Source of the DNA: Elusimicrobiota bacterium
GTDB taxonomy: Bacteria > Elusimicrobiota > Elusimicrobia > UBA1565 > UBA9628
Assembly (NCBI GenBank): GCA_016212855.1
Contig: JACRDP010000024.1
Location: 32,436-96,435 of the forward strand
Direction: 5' to 3'
DNA length: 64,000 nt
Shown: piece by piece, positions 48,311-57,580 of the stretch
Position numbering within the stretch: the first letter of the stretch is position 1
Layout of the letters: every line of letters begins with the position of its first letter
Notes under the pieces: model-generated
Databases searched by the model: none
What the model saw: the letters and a program-made list of their open reading frames with translations, nothing else
Told to the model about the DNA's origin: nothing
Program-made: the position numbers and the translations under genes

Positions 48311-49048
48311 TTGAATCGCGGAACATTCGCCGCCCGAGTGTGGTCCAAGCTGGTCGCCTTCGAGGCGGCCGAGAAGCTCCTGGCGCCGCGCGCGAAAGTG
48401 CTCGCGGCCGTGTCCGGCGGGCCCGACTCGGTGTGCCTGGCCCATTGGCTGTCGGTGCAGGCCCGCAAGAAAGATTTGTCCGTGAGCTTAATTCATGTCC
48501 ACCACGGACTGCGCGGCCGCTCGGCTGACGCCGATGCGAAGTTCGTCGAGCGCTTGGGCGCCGCGTTGAAGCTCCCGGTCTACATCGTGCGCGCGCCGGT
48601 GCGCGCGGCCGCGAAGAAGCGCGGTCTCGGGCTCGAGGAAGCCGCGCGCAAGGAACGCTACAAAGCGCTCGCCGTGAAGGCGAAACGAGGACGATTCTCC
48701 GCCGTCGCCACCGGCCACCAGCTCGACGACCAGGCCGAGACCGTGCTTCTGCACCTGCTGCGCGGCACGAGCCTCGAAGGCCTGGGCGGCATTCCGCTCC
48801 GGCGCCCGCTCGCGCCGGGCGTCGAATTGATCCGTCCCCTCCTTGCGCTCACGCGCGCGGAGGTTCTGCTGTACCTCAAGCACCACGGCCTGTCCTGGCG
48901 CGAGGACGCGAGCAATCGCGATCCGAAGTTCACGCGCAACTGGGTGCGCCGCGACGTCCTGCCACTCCTGGAAAAAAAGGCGCCCGGCGTGAAGGAACGT
49001 CTGGCCGGCATGGCGGCCAAGGTCCGCGCCGTCACCGGCCGGCGCTAG
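48311..49048 (+). CDS. tilS: tRNA(Ile)-lysidine synthetase (catalytic domain only), TTG start
   Basis: VLAAVSGGPDSVCLAHWL, HVHHGLRGRSADADAKFV, ATGHQLDDQAETVLLHLLRGTSLEGLGGI, REDASNRDPKFTRNWVRRDVLP. Confidence 0.93.
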   Translation: MNRGTFAARVWSKLVAFEAAEKLLAPRAKVLAAVSGGPDSVCLAHWLSVQARKKDLSVSLIHVHHGLRGRSADADAKFVERLGAALKLPVYIVRAPVRAAAKKRGLGLEEAARKERYKALAVKAKRGRFSAVATGHQLDDQAETVLLHLLRGTSLEGLGGIPLRRPLAPGVELIRPLLALTRAEVLLYLKHHGLSWREDASNRDPKFTRNWVRRDVLPLLEKKAPGVKERLAGMAAKVRAVTGRR

Positions 49049-51264
49049 CGCGGCGCGGGCACGGCCGCGAAGGCCGCGATGAGCTCGGCGTCGCCGAGCA
49101 CTCCGGCCTCCATCGAACCCCATTCCAGCAGGGCCCTGAGCATCTCGGGCTTCTTCTCCGCGCGGGCCATGGCCAGATGGGCCTCCGCGTTGCCGCGCAA
49201 GGTCGCCCGATTCTGGCTGACGGACTTCTCGAACTGCTCCGCGGAGGCGAGCAAAGCGGCGCGCGTCTTGTCGTCGCCCGCTTTCGCCGCGTCGGCCCGC
49301 AGGGACTCGGCCTTCAGCGCATTGTCGCGGAAGGAGGCGACCCAAAGCTCTTTTTTCCACAGCGCTTGGCGGCCGTTGAAAAAACCGGCCAGGGCGTTGA
49401 TCCATTCGATGCGCTGGTCGACGGTCAGTCCTTCGGGCGCGGCAAGCCGGATCAGGGCCTTGTCCGCCCACGCGTCTGCCTTCACCTTGAATTCGGCCCC
49501 CGCCTGCGGCGAGCCGTCCTTGATCGACAGGCGAGACAGCGCGTCGTAGGCGAGCGCCGCTTGATGCGGGCGGTCGAGCGTGGCGTTGAGCTCGGCCCAA
49601 CGATTCAGACCCTCGCGCGCCAACTTCGGCCAGCGCGCGCGCAGCGCGTCGAACGCCGCGGTCGTGGCCGCCTTTTCCTGGGCGAGGGCCACCGAGCCCT
49701 TGAGCACGCTCTCCGGACGGTGAGTCGGCAAAGAGGCGTCGGCGTCCGCCAGGCGCTTGAGATGGGCGCGCGACTGCTTCTGCAGCCCCTCGATTTCCTC
49801 GAGGCCCGCGAAGCCGTTGAAGAAGTGCGTCTGATAGCCGGACTCGATGCCCGCGCGCCACGTCTCGAAGTCCGAGAGCAGCCGCAGATAGTCGTCGAGC
49901 CGCTCGATGTCCATGCTCGCCCCGGGGCGCATCATGCGGCTGTGGATGTAAAGATCCTGACGGAAATAGGCCTCGTATTCATGCTCGATAGCCACCATGG
50001 TCGGCGTTCGCTCGACGCCCGCAGCCGACATCAGCGGGCGCTGGAGATCCTGCATGTAATGCACCAGCTCATGGAAAATGGTCACGTCGACGGCATCGAG
50101 CAAAGAGGCGAGGCGATCAGGGTTGGCCGACAAGTAGGCGAGCGCGCCCGATTCCGTGGAGAGGGCCTTCGCGACGTCCGAACGCTGAGCTTCCCCGAGC
50201 CGCGCCAACAGCCGGCTCTTCAGATAGTCTAGGCTGATGATCATCTGCCCGCCGTAATAGAGGGCACCGTAGCGCTCGTCGAGACGCAGGACGCGGATCG
50301 TCGGCATCCGTTGACGTCCCTGTTCGTCCTTGAGCTGGTCCAGGAGCCGCTTGCCCTCGGCGTCCGCCTCGAAACTCTTCACCGCGGCATCGGAGATGAG
50401 CGCCCCCAAGCGCTCCTCGGCTTCGGCTCCGGCGGGCTCGACCTTCCCCAGGGGCACGCTCTCAGGCTTCGACATCCACCGGCGGTACAGACTCATCAGG
50501 CGACGGAGGATGACGCTTCTCTCCTTTTCGGGCGAGATCTTGCCGGCGTTGAGCACCTCGCGCGGAAGCGAATCCCGGTTGACGGCCAGCAAGGCGTCCT
50601 TGCTCACGCCCTCGCTGTCCGGCACGGTCGCCCGTTCGAGCCTCAACAGCGCGCGGCGCCCGCGGGACTCGTGGTAGAGATTTTGGAGGCCGCGGACCTC
50701 TTTGTTGGTCAGCGCCTTCCCGCTCTTCGGCTCCAGCAGGCGCCCTTCGTCGCCGAAGCGATAGCCGGAAATGATCAGACCGATCGCGTCGTCCTGCTGG
50801 AGCTTCTGGCTGCGCGCGTCGAACAGCGCGTCCCCGTCGATCGCGGATTTTCCGGCGCCGGCCGCCTTGCTGAGGTCGCCCTTGGCGTCTCCGGACTTCG
50901 CCGCGGCCGGGACGGCCTGCGCCGGAGCGGCGGCATGCTGGACGGCGGACAATGCCTGCGCTTGCGCCGGTGTCGCCGCGGCCGCGGAGACGACGGGCTT
51001 GAGCGCGGAAGGCGACGCCACGCCGGGTGCCGGCACGGGCGACGCCAAAAGAGGCGACGGCGTGACGGAAGCGGCGAGCGGGGCGACGAGAGCGGGGCCG
51101 TAGAGGCTGGGAATCGGAGCGGCGAGGCCGCCATTGAGCGAGGTGCCGACCTGACCGCCGCCGGCCGCCGCGTCCGCCGCCGCGCCGACCTTGACCTGGG
51201 CGCGAAGCGGGGACCAGGCCAAAAACAGCGCCAACAGCAGCGGGATTCTACGAGGGGGCCGCAT
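49045..51264 (-). CDS. Large secreted protein with HExxH motif (putative metallopeptidase)
   Basis: Signal peptide; DVTIFHELVHYMQDLQRPLMSAAGVERTPTMVAIEHEYEAYF; 739 aa. Confidence 0.6.
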   Translation of the reverse strand: MRPPRRIPLLLALFLAWSPLRAQVKVGAAADAAAGGGQVGTSLNGGLAAPIPSLYGPALVAPLAASVTPSPLLASPVPAPGVASPSALKPVVSAAAATPAQAQALSAVQHAAAPAQAVPAAAKSGDAKGDLSKAAGAGKSAIDGDALFDARSQKLQQDDAIGLIISGYRFGDEGRLLEPKSGKALTNKEVRGLQNLYHESRGRRALLRLERATVPDSEGVSKDALLAVNRDSLPREVLNAGKISPEKERSVILRRLMSLYRRWMSKPESVPLGKVEPAGAEAEERLGALISDAAVKSFEADAEGKRLLDQLKDEQGRQRMPTIRVLRLDERYGALYYGGQMIISLDYLKSRLLARLGEAQRSDVAKALSTESGALAYLSANPDRLASLLDAVDVTIFHELVHYMQDLQRPLMSAAGVERTPTMVAIEHEYEAYFRQDLYIHSRMMRPGASMDIERLDDYLRLLSDFETWRAGIESGYQTHFFNGFAGLEEIEGLQKQSRAHLKRLADADASLPTHRPESVLKGSVALAQEKAATTAAFDALRARWPKLAREGLNRWAELNATLDRPHQAALAYDALSRLSIKDGSPQAGAEFKVKADAWADKALIRLAAPEGLTVDQRIEWINALAGFFNGRQALWKKELWVASFRDNALKAESLRADAAKAGDDKTRAALLASAEQFEKSVSQNRATLRGNAEAHLAMARAEKKPEMLRALLEWGSMEAGVLGDAELIAAFAAVPAPR

Positions 51265-51307
51265 ACCCCGAGGATAACCCCGGAGCCCTGAATTTACAAG
51301 GGAAAAA

Positions 51308-51874
51308 CTAGGGGCGAGACAGGACGATTTTAAGGGATTTCAGCACGGGCGGATCGTAGGGGCGGTCGATGCCGTCCTTGGTGTCGCGGGGCACGGCCGC
51401 GATGGCCTTGGCGACCTCGAGTCCTTCCACCAGTTCGCCGAAGCGCGTGTGAAGGCCGTCGAGGTCGCGCGCGGGGGCCAAGGTGATGAAGAACTGGGTC
51501 TGCGCGGTGCCGGGGCCCCAGCTCGCCATGCCCAACTGTCCGGGCTTCTCGAACTTGGCGCCGGGACCGATCTCGTCGGGCACGGGAAGCTTGGGATCTC
51601 CCTTGCCGTCGCCCGCCGGGTCGCCGGTCTGGATCAGGAAGCCGGGCACGACGCGGTGAAAGATCAGACCGTCGTAAAACGGCTTCGGCCGTCCCGCCAG
51701 CGCCTTCAGGTGCGCGACCGTCTTGGGCGCGCTCTTCGCGTCGAGCTTCGCGACCATGCGGCCCTTCGACGTCTCCATGATCAACCACGGACCCGACTGG
51801 GAGCAGGATGAACACGCGAGCAGAAATAGAAGCGGGGCGCGACCGAGCCATAAGGCGAGGAAGTGTCCCTTCAA
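51308..51874 (-). CDS. Cyclophilin-type peptidyl-prolyl isomerase, lipoprotein, TTG start
   Basis: (TTG)KGHFLALWLGRAPLLFLLACSSC...; FYDGLIFHRVVPGFLIQTGDPAGDGKGDP, LGMASWGPGTAQTQFFITL, HTRFGELVEGLEV; TTGA overlap with nnrE stop. Confidence 0.9.
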   Translation of the reverse strand: MKGHFLALWLGRAPLLFLLACSSCSQSGPWLIMETSKGRMVAKLDAKSAPKTVAHLKALAGRPKPFYDGLIFHRVVPGFLIQTGDPAGDGKGDPKLPVPDEIGPGAKFEKPGQLGMASWGPGTAQTQFFITLAPARDLDGLHTRFGELVEGLEVAKAIAAVPRDTKDGIDRPYDPPVLKSLKIVLSRP

Positions 51875-52608
51875 GATTTTTTCAGGAAAGGGACGCCTTT
51901 GAGCAGGGCGGCCGGGTAGCCGATGGCGAGAACCTTCAGCGTTCCCACCTGCGCCTTCGCGTGCGCGGCGAGCAGGCCGCGCTTGGGCAGGCCCAAGCTC
52001 AAGGTGAGCTCGGCGGTCACGAAGACGCCGCTGTGATAGCCCGTGTCGGGATGCAGACCCGACGGGATATCGACCGAGACGACGGGCTTCTTCGACAAAG
52101 TCAGCTCGCGGATCATGTGATGGATGGCGCCGGCGGGCTTGCCCGTGGCGCCGGTGCCGAGCAAGGCGTCGATGGCGAGATGCGCGCCGGCCAAAGCCTG
52201 GGCGAGGCCCGCGCCGGAGCCCGCCGTCGCGACCGTGACCCCGGCGGCCTTCGCCTTGGCCAGATTGACGGCGACGAGCTCGGGATATTGCCCGGAGGCG
52301 TCGCTTTTCGGCGGGCAGATGAACACGGAGACCGTCGCCCCGCCTTCGCGCAGAACGCGCGCGGCTACGAGGCCGTCGCCTCCGTTGGCGCCGCGCCCGC
52401 AGCAGACGACGATCGTCGACTGCGCGACGGACAGGCCCTTCTCGCCGAGGAAGGCGGCGCATTCCGCGGCCACGGCCGTACCCGCGTTTTCCATCAGATC
52501 GAGCGCCTTGATCCCGTGTTTGGAGGTCGCCGCTTCGTCGAGCTCACGCATGGTCTTCGCGTCGACGACCGGCAGGCCCTCCCAGACGGAGGGAATCGGC
52601 TCCCTCAT
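51871..52608 (-). CDS. nnrE: NAD(P)H-hydrate epimerase
   Basis: VVDAKTMRELDEAATSKHGIKALDLMENAGTAVA, VVCCGRGANGGDGLVAARVL, AIDALLGTGATG, VSVDIPSGLHPDTG. Confidence 0.93.
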   Translation of the reverse strand: MREPIPSVWEGLPVVDAKTMRELDEAATSKHGIKALDLMENAGTAVAAECAAFLGEKGLSVAQSTIVVCCGRGANGGDGLVAARVLREGGATVSVFICPPKSDASGQYPELVAVNLAKAKAAGVTVATAGSGAGLAQALAGAHLAIDALLGTGATGKPAGAIHHMIRELTLSKKPVVSVDIPSGLHPDTGYHSGVFVTAELTLSLGLPKRGLLAAHAKAQVGTLKVLAIGYPAALLKGVPFLKKS

Positions 52609-53180
52609 CACCAGGAGCCGATCACCGACAGGAGGAAGCCGAGCGTGGCCAGGAACGCCGCGAGGAGCACGAGGAGGACCCCGCCGAGATAGGGCACACC
52701 CAAGGTCAGCCACGCGCGCCCGCCGCTGATCCCATACTCGTCGCGGATGCCTCGCGCCTTGTAGGAAAGAGACCAAAGACCGACGAAGAAGAAGACGAGG
52801 CGCAGACCCCACGCGGGCTTGGCGAGCGCGGCCTGGCACAGCAGGACGAGGGGCACGGCGGCCACCCACGCCAGCTCGGAGAGGCCGAGATGAATGAACA
52901 GCGCGCGCGCGTCGCCGCGGGCGCCGCCGAGCTCCAGAATCAAGTGGAGTAGCGCGGCCGAGACGAAGGTCAGGGCCGCATGCCATACGATCTCGAGCGC
53001 AAGCGCGGGCCAGCCGAAGGGCAGGGTCGTCTTGCCGGCGAGCGCGTGGGCGACGTACAGGCTCGCGCCGCCGAGCAAAATGCCGAACAGGCCGAGCGCG
53101 ATCGGGCGGCGCTGGCGGATCAGGGCCGAGGAGTGGGCCCGGTCCTCGAAATAGTCGTAGAGCAGCTCGACGGCGTCCAT
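52608..53180 (-). CDS. Yip1-like multi-TM protein
   Basis: Five TM helices, YEISGG/WLTLGVPYLGGVLLVLLAAF region resembling Yip1-domain proteins. Confidence 0.6.
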   Translation of the reverse strand: MDAVELLYDYFEDRAHSSALIRQRRPIALGLFGILLGGASLYVAHALAGKTTLPFGWPALALEIVWHAALTFVSAALLHLILELGGARGDARALFIHLGLSELAWVAAVPLVLLCQAALAKPAWGLRLVFFFVGLWSLSYKARGIRDEYGISGGRAWLTLGVPYLGGVLLVLLAAFLATLGFLLSVIGSW

Positions 53181-53181
53181 C

Positions 53182-54228
53182 TTAGAGGCCTCCGGCCCAG
53201 GCGTACAGCAGGCCGCGCGGCGTCGGCGCCGCGGCCCCGAGCGTCAGGCCGGCCGAGCTCATGCCCAAGGTCAGGCGCGCGCGCGTCTCGAGCAGCTCGA
53301 AGATGTCGTTGAGCTTCTCCGTGTCGCGGCGCACGCGCGGGTTCTCGTCCTTGATCCCGCCGAGCTCGGCCGCGAGCTTGGTCGCGTCGACGGAGTCGCC
53401 GAGCTGGTCGACGAGTTTTAAGGAGAGCGCCTGATTGCCTGAGTAAATACGGCCGTCGGCCAGCGGGCGGACGACGTCCTCGGGCAGGTTGCGGCCTTTG
53501 GCGACGGCGGCCACGAACTGGCCGTAGGCGTCGTCGATGAGCGACTGCAGGATGAGGCGTTCTTCCGCGGTCATCGGCCGGGCCGGCGAGCCGATGTCCT
53601 TGTGCCTGCCGGACTTGATCGGATCGGACTTGTAGCCGACCTTGGCGAACAGGCCCTCCATGTTCGAGACGTTGAAGATCACGCCGATCGAGCCCGTCAG
53701 CGTCCCCGGGTGCGCGACGATCTTGTCGCACGCCGCGCCGAGGTAATAGCCGCCGGACGCGGCGACGTCGCCGAACAGCGCGACGAACTTCAGATCCTTG
53801 TGCTTCTCCTTGACGCGAAGGATGCGGGTGTAGATCTCCTGCACCGCCCCGACGCTGCCGCCGGGTGAGTTGATGTCGAGCACGATCGCCTTGACGCCCT
53901 TCGTCTCGGCCATCTGCTCGATGCGGCGCGCCCACTGCTCGGCGCCGCGCTCCCAGGGCTTGCCCGACTCCGAGGACATGATCGGGCCGCGGATCGAGAC
54001 CCAGCCGACCGAGTCCTTGGGCTTCAAATTGAGGATATTCTTGGCGGAGCCGCCGCTCTCCGTCTTGGGGCCGTCGCCGCGGGAGCGGACGATCAGAAAG
54101 GCCGCGGCCAGCAGGGACGCCGCGTGCAGGACGATCACGGCCGCCATCAGCCGACGCTTGACGCGCCGCGGGCTCGGCTGGTGCGGCTCGAGCGGCGCGC
54201 CGCCGGGCGTCTCGGGAATCGGGTCCAT
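53182..54228 (-). CDS. sppA: Signal peptide peptidase SppA (S49)
   Basis: VKAIVLDINSPGGSVGAVQEIYTRI, VALFGDVAASGGYYLGAACDKIVAHPGTLTGSIGVIFNVSN. Confidence 0.95.
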   Translation of the reverse strand: MDPIPETPGGAPLEPHQPSPRRVKRRLMAAVIVLHAASLLAAAFLIVRSRGDGPKTESGGSAKNILNLKPKDSVGWVSIRGPIMSSESGKPWERGAEQWARRIEQMAETKGVKAIVLDINSPGGSVGAVQEIYTRILRVKEKHKDLKFVALFGDVAASGGYYLGAACDKIVAHPGTLTGSIGVIFNVSNMEGLFAKVGYKSDPIKSGRHKDIGSPARPMTAEERLILQSLIDDAYGQFVAAVAKGRNLPEDVVRPLADGRIYSGNQALSLKLVDQLGDSVDATKLAAELGGIKDENPRVRRDTEKLNDIFELLETRARLTLGMSSAGLTLGAAAPTPRGLLYAWAGGL

Positions 54229-54238
54229 GTCGGTCTCC

Positions 54239-55543
54239 TCAGCTCATACGGCGCAGGGCGTCGCTGTCGACGACCCGGTTGCGGCCGGCCGACTTGGCGG
54301 CGTACAGCGCCGCGTCGGCCCGTGCGACCAGCTCCTCCGCGGTACCGGCGTCGCGCGGGAAATGCGACAGCCCGATGGATACCGTCACCCGGAGTTCCTC
54401 GAAGCCGACGGAAAAAAGCTCGGCCTCGATCGCGGCCCGGATCGCCTCGGCCTTGCGCAGCGCGCCGGCCGGTTCGGCCCGGGGGAGGACGATAGCAAAC
54501 TCCTCGCCGCCGTAACGCGCGACGAAGTCCGTGTCGTAGACGAGTCCGTTGAGCACCGCGCCCAGGCGCTTGAGCACCTGGTCGCCGAAGGGATGGCCGA
54601 AGCGGTCGTTGAGGCTCTTGAAATGATCGATGTCGAGAAGCATGAGGCCGAAGGTGGTCTTGAAGGTCTTCGCGCGCACGAGCTCCTCGGCGATTTTCTT
54701 GTCGAAGGCTCCGCGGCGCCGCACGCCGGTGAGGCCGTCGATCTCGGAGAGGCGCTCCACTTCCTGGAACAGCTTCACGCGACGGAAGGCGACGCCCAGT
54801 TCGGAGACGAAGGACTGCGTTTTCGCGAGAAAGGGCTCGGAGGACGCCCCTTCTGGAACGCGCGCGTACAGGTAGCCCAGAAGCTCCTGGCCTTCCTTGA
54901 TCGGCATGCCCACCGCGCGCTCGGGTTTCTCGAAGACGCGCGGCGCCGCCGCCGCGGCACCCTGCTCCTGAAGCAGGCGCTCGAGCGTCGCCCAGGCGGC
55001 GCCGGGCGAGGCGCGCAGGCCGCGCACGGTCAGCGGCCTCACCTCGCCTTCGCCGCGCAGGCCGGCCACGTACAAAGCGTACTCGACGCGCGGGCCGAAG
55101 TACTGCTCTAAGGCGCCCTCGACTCTGGGTCGAGCATCTTCCCAAGACAGCGCTTCAGAGAGGCTCTTGACCATGCCGTACAGCGCCGACGCCTCGCGGT
55201 GCGCGAGCTCGGCGTTGAGGCCGCGGGCCTTCAGGCCGCGCAGCTCCACGGCCATGCGTTCGCGCTGACCGCGAACGGACGCGGTCCGCTCGACGAGCAA
55301 GGCGCGCTCGGCCTCGCGTCGCCGCGCCAGGCGCCAAGCGAGCCCGGCGCCCAACGCGGCCCAGAGCGCCGTCAGTCCGGCCGCAGCCCGTCCATGTCCC
55401 GGCGCCGCGGCGAAAAGCGCCGCTCCCGCCGCCAGCGCCAGGCCGAAGACGATCCCCGCCGCGCCGGAGCGGCGCGGGTAAGAGGCCCACAGCCCGAGCG
55501 GAGGCAGGAGCGCCACGCCGGCCGCCAGCCACTCGGCCTTCAT
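54239..55543 (-). CDS. Diguanylate cyclase (GGDEF) with N-terminal TM and GAF-like region
   Basis: DGLTGVRRRGAFDKKIAEEL, FGLMLLDIDHFKSLNDRFGHPFGDQVL, ARYGGEEFAIVLPRAE. Confidence 0.93.
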   Translation of the reverse strand: MKAEWLAAGVALLPPLGLWASYPRRSGAAGIVFGLALAAGAALFAAAPGHGRAAAGLTALWAALGAGLAWRLARRREAERALLVERTASVRGQRERMAVELRGLKARGLNAELAHREASALYGMVKSLSEALSWEDARPRVEGALEQYFGPRVEYALYVAGLRGEGEVRPLTVRGLRASPGAAWATLERLLQEQGAAAAAPRVFEKPERAVGMPIKEGQELLGYLYARVPEGASSEPFLAKTQSFVSELGVAFRRVKLFQEVERLSEIDGLTGVRRRGAFDKKIAEELVRAKTFKTTFGLMLLDIDHFKSLNDRFGHPFGDQVLKRLGAVLNGLVYDTDFVARYGGEEFAIVLPRAEPAGALRKAEAIRAAIEAELFSVGFEELRVTVSIGLSHFPRDAGTAEELVARADAALYAAKSAGRNRVVDSDALRRMS

Positions 55544-56850
55544 CCCACCACCTGATTGCGTCCGCCGTGCTTGGCCTTGTACAGCCGCTCGTCGGCCACG
55601 CGCACGATCTGAGAGGCCGTGGTCGCGTCGGTCGGGAACGCCGCCACGCCCAGGCTCATCGTCGCGCGCGTCGGGGCGCCGTTGAACGTGAAGGGCTCCT
55701 CGGCCACGCGCGCGCGGATGCGCTCGGCGACCGAGATGGCCTCGGAGCGCACGAAGTTGGGCAGAATGAGCGCGAATTCTTCGCCGCCGTAGCGCGCCGC
55801 GAAATCCACGGGCCGGGCGAAGGAGGACAGGATCGAGGCCAAGGTCCGCAACAGCTGGTCGCCCGCCTGATGGCCGAACTTGTCGTTGTACTGCTTGAAG
55901 TGATCCACGTCGAGCATGATCAGCGCGAGCGGGGTTTGCGAACGGCCCGAGCGCAGGACTTCCTCCTGAAGCCTCTGCTGGAACGCGCGATGGCTGTGCA
56001 GCTGGGTCAGGGAGTCGTGCGTGGCCTGGCGATGCACGCTTTCGTAAAGCCGGATGTTCTCGAGCGAGAGCGCGGCCATGGTGGCGAACAGGTCGGCGGT
56101 GCGGACCTCGTCCGGGCCGAAGGCGCCGGGCTTGTCGCTCTCGAGCTTGACGAAGCCCGCGGCCTGGCGCATGACCTTCATCGGGATCGCGACGCCGGAG
56201 AGGAAGCGCGCTCCGGGCACGACCTGGGCTTCCGTGCGCGCGTCCTTGATCAAGACGGGACCGCGCCGGCGCTGGGCCGCGAGCAGCAGCGGGTCCTCGC
56301 CCGCGCCGCCGACCACCGTAACGCGCGCCGAGGGGAAACGCTCGGACAGGATCGTAATCAAACGGGTCTGGACCTCGCGGCCGTCCATGGTCCCGGACAG
56401 GCTCTTGGCCGCGTCGGACAGGTCGCGGCGCAGGCGCGTGTCCACCCCGACCGTTTCTTCGTACGAGCGATAATACTTCAGGTCGCGTTCGTCGTCGCGG
56501 ATCTGGTCCTGAAGCGTCATCTGCTCGAGCAAGGTCTCGCGCTCGTCGGCGAATTGGCGGTTGCGGTGCGCGGCCTGCGCCCCGGCCAACATCCACAGGC
56601 CCAGCAGCCCCGCCGCCAGCACCGGCAGGTTCTCGGGCGCGCGCGCCATGAGCACGGCGGCCACGACCGTGGCGAGAAACGTCAGCACGATCGGGGATTC
56701 GCCGTCGCGGCGCAGGTCCGACCACAGTAAACAAATCCCGCAGGCCGGAACGGCCTGCGAGCCCAAGTCGGGCCGGGCGACAACGAGAAGGACGAGCCCC
56801 GCGAAGAGGCCGTACGAGCCCAACAACGTCACCGCTCGCGAGTCGCCCAC
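55540..56850 (-). CDS. Membrane-anchored diguanylate cyclase with GAF-like domain, GTG start
   Basis: TMs, GAF-like region, THDSLTQLHSHRAFQQRL, LIMLDVDHFKQYNDKFGHQAGDQLL, ARYGGEEFALILPNF. Confidence 0.93.
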   Translation of the reverse strand: MGDSRAVTLLGSYGLFAGLVLLVVARPDLGSQAVPACGICLLWSDLRRDGESPIVLTFLATVVAAVLMARAPENLPVLAAGLLGLWMLAGAQAAHRNRQFADERETLLEQMTLQDQIRDDERDLKYYRSYEETVGVDTRLRRDLSDAAKSLSGTMDGREVQTRLITILSERFPSARVTVVGGAGEDPLLLAAQRRRGPVLIKDARTEAQVVPGARFLSGVAIPMKVMRQAAGFVKLESDKPGAFGPDEVRTADLFATMAALSLENIRLYESVHRQATHDSLTQLHSHRAFQQRLQEEVLRSGRSQTPLALIMLDVDHFKQYNDKFGHQAGDQLLRTLASILSSFARPVDFAARYGGEEFALILPNFVRSEAISVAERIRARVAEEPFTFNGAPTRATMSLGVAAFPTDATTASQIVRVADERLYKAKHGGRNQVVG

Positions 56851-56857
56851 GCTAAAA

Positions 56858-57215
56858 TGGTGGAGGTGGCGGGATTTGCACCCGCGTCCAAACGCCGCCG
56901 GCTGAAGTCACTACAGGCTTAGCCCATCCTCAATTTCACCCGGAGAAAACCGATGGACGCGTGCTCTCCGGGCTAACCCCGTTCGGTCTTAGGCCCCCCG
57001 CCCACGGAATAACAGGGAAGGACCGCATCCTGCTCTTGACACTGGCGACCCACTAGCAGGCGTCGTGGACCAGCGTGAACTCACCGCGGTTTAGGCGGTG
57101 GCCCAAGCCAATTGCGTATTGGCAGTTGTTGTTTGGTCCGGTTTTGAAGGGGGCCTGACCAACCCCTGCCTGCGACTTTCAACTCAACGTCATTTGTCGA
57201 AGCTAGGTCACCCCC
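56858..57215 (-). ncRNA. ssrA: Transfer-messenger RNA
   Basis: 5' GGGGGTGACC pairs with 3' CACCTCC; T-arm GCGGGTGCAAATCCCGC; 3' CCA encoded; AACAACAACT|GCC...TAA resume/tag region; length 358 nt. Confidence 0.95.
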
Positions 57216-57223
57216 GACGAGAC

Positions 57224-57252
57224 AGTATAACAGGGGAAGGCGGGCGGGGCAA
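57224..57252 (-). promoter_or_regulatory. ssrA promoter TTGCCC-N17-TATACT
   Basis: TATACT at 57229-57224, TTGCCC at 57252-57247, tmRNA 5' end at 57215. Confidence 0.65.
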
Positions 57253-57309
57253 GGGGCCCCGCTTGATGGAACTTTTCATCCCGGTCGATCGTATGGTTAG
57301 AGAGGGGGA

Positions 57310-57337
57310 TTGACAAATATACACCATGCTGTATACT
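57310..57337 (+). promoter_or_regulatory. TA promoter TTGACA-N16-TATACT with overlapping operator-like palindrome 57318-57335
   Basis: TATACACCATGCTGTATA is an 18-bp near-perfect palindrome (one mismatched base pair) covering the -10. Confidence 0.65.
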
Positions 57338-57343
57338 AATGAC

Positions 57344-57580
57344 GTGAGACGAACCCAGGTCTTGCTTGAGGACAGTCAGCATCGCGCGCTCCTGTCGTTG
57401 TCGCGCCGGACGGGCCGCGGCCTTTCGGAACTGATCCGGGGCGCGATCGACCGACTGCTCGGCGGCGAGAAAACCGCTACGCCTTCGAGAAAACTCTCGG
57501 ACATCCGGGCGCTCGCCCGCGACCCGGGAGGTCCCTTGGCTCGCGACCACGACCGCGCGCTGTACGGCAAGGGCTCATGA
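57344..57580 (+). CDS. Ribbon-helix-helix (CopG/VapB-like) antitoxin, GTG start
   Basis: (GTG)RRTQVLLEDSQHRALLSLSRRTGRGLSELIRGAIDRLL; ATGA overlap with toxin. Track ATG 57326 would precede the predicted TSS. Confidence 0.8.
   Translation: MRRTQVLLEDSQHRALLSLSRRTGRGLSELIRGAIDRLLGGEKTATPSRKLSDIRALARDPGGPLARDHDRALYGKGS

Noticed and set aside
53182-56850. sppA plus tandem GGDEF genes as a novel signalling island
   Set aside because: Ordinary families; tandem GGDEF pairs are common. Only the ssrA junction is noteworthy.
57326-57343. ATG 57326 as antitoxin start
   Set aside because: Lies between the -35 and -10 elements, upstream of the expected TSS; GTG 57344 preferred.
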